Shown here: positions 46,630 to 46,775 of the stretch, piece by piece
Layout of the letters: each line of letters begins with the position of its first letter
How positions within the stretch are numbered: position 1 is the first letter of the stretch
Assembly: GCF_904426505.1 (NCBI RefSeq)
Contig: NZ_CAJGBN010000017.1
Location: 1 to 46,775 of the forward strand
Length of the DNA: 46,775 bases
Direction: 5' to 3'
DNA from: Rubrivivax sp. A210
GTDB taxonomy: Bacteria > Pseudomonadota > Gammaproteobacteria > Burkholderiales > Burkholderiaceae_C
Program-made: the position numbers and the translations under genes
The notes under the pieces: generated by a model
The model's input: the letters and a program-made list of their open reading frames with translations, nothing else
Told to the model about the DNA's origin: nothing
The model's database searches: none

Positions 46630-46775
46630 TCAGGGCTTCGCTGATCACTAACAAGTCAGCGCCGCCCAAGCCGCAAGGTGGAAGGCGAAGTTCTTTAACA
46701 ATCAACAGCCGATAAGCGTGGGCGTTTGAAGGCGAGTGCCAGATGTGTTGGTGACAATGCATCAGGTCTCATGAC
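46630..46775 (+). other. rRNA operon leader with boxA antiterminator; 16S gene beyond the edge
   Basis: GTTCTTTAACAAT (46690-46702) is boxA for Nus-dependent antitermination, and the following CAGCCGATAAGCGTGGGCGT matches the leader found before betaproteobacterial 16S genes. The 16S gene itself should start within a few hundred bases to the right. Read from the plus strand, no protein gene is present here. Confidence 0.75.

Noticed and set aside
42861..46775. VgrG, PAAR or T6SS structural genes next to the lipase
   Set aside because: None seen; the only T6SS-type parts are the small adaptor, lipase and immunity genes.

Overview
The window is chromosomal DNA from a high-GC betaproteobacterium, most likely a Burkholderiales of the Rubrivivax/Leptothrix/Ideonella or Comamonadaceae type. 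The basis is gene content rather than any database match: EF-P with Arg32 next to its rhamnosyltransferase EarP, the hupB - tRNA-Val - ppiD order, fused MnmC, an imuA-imuB SOS pair, and a betaproteobacterial rRNA-operon leader at the right edge. Genes are dense, strands alternate often, and no insertion sequence, integrase, prophage or CRISPR array was seen.

Layout. 1-1,856 (minus): an FtsX/LolC-type ABC permease (cut by the left edge) and its ATPase. 2,001-3,921: SDR oxidoreductase, YceH, acyl-CoA thioesterase. 3,977-6,297: GGDEF diguanylate cyclase, a doubtful small ORF, a glutathione S-transferase. 6,432-10,467: 3-oxoacid CoA-transferase A and B, a lipoprotein gamma-glutamyltransferase, an alpha/beta hydrolase. 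10,505-15,040: a regulatory island in which an ECF sigma factor is coupled to a Ser/Thr kinase with a helical-repeat C-terminus, divergent from a protein joining a transthyretin-like domain to a caspase-like (clan CD) domain. 15,053-21,711: pyrD, rpiA, a Lys-rich small protein, mnmC, a heme-dependent N-demethylase-like gene, efp and earP. 21,747-28,730: uvrC, a TonB-C-like lipoprotein, pgsA, an EamA transporter, hupB, tRNA-Val, ppiD, tRNA-His. 28,826-34,798: META lipoprotein, mechanosensitive channel, ArsI/CadI-like dioxygenase with an MFS transporter, a small unknown, panE, a small membrane protein. 34,912-38,067: imuA-imuB behind a LexA box, then two small membrane or PH-domain proteins. 38,106-42,795: a second gamma-glutamyltransferase, a sorbosone-dehydrogenase-like protein and an exported metallo-beta-lactamase-fold protein. 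42,861-46,397 (minus): a type VI secretion effector cassette (transthyretin-like adaptor, LCAT/PGAP1-type lipase, Tli4-type immunity protein, Imm11-like protein). 46,601 to the end: promoter and boxA leader of an rRNA operon whose 16S gene lies beyond the edge.

Most genes are housekeeping (pyrimidine and pentose metabolism, tRNA modification, translation, DNA repair, phospholipid synthesis). The parts that look least ordinary are the ECF/kinase/caspase-like island, the orphan T6SS lipase cassette, and a recurring promoter layout in which a -10-like hexamer lies exactly 6 nt before the ATG in six genes that have no Shine-Dalgarno, which suggests leaderless transcripts.
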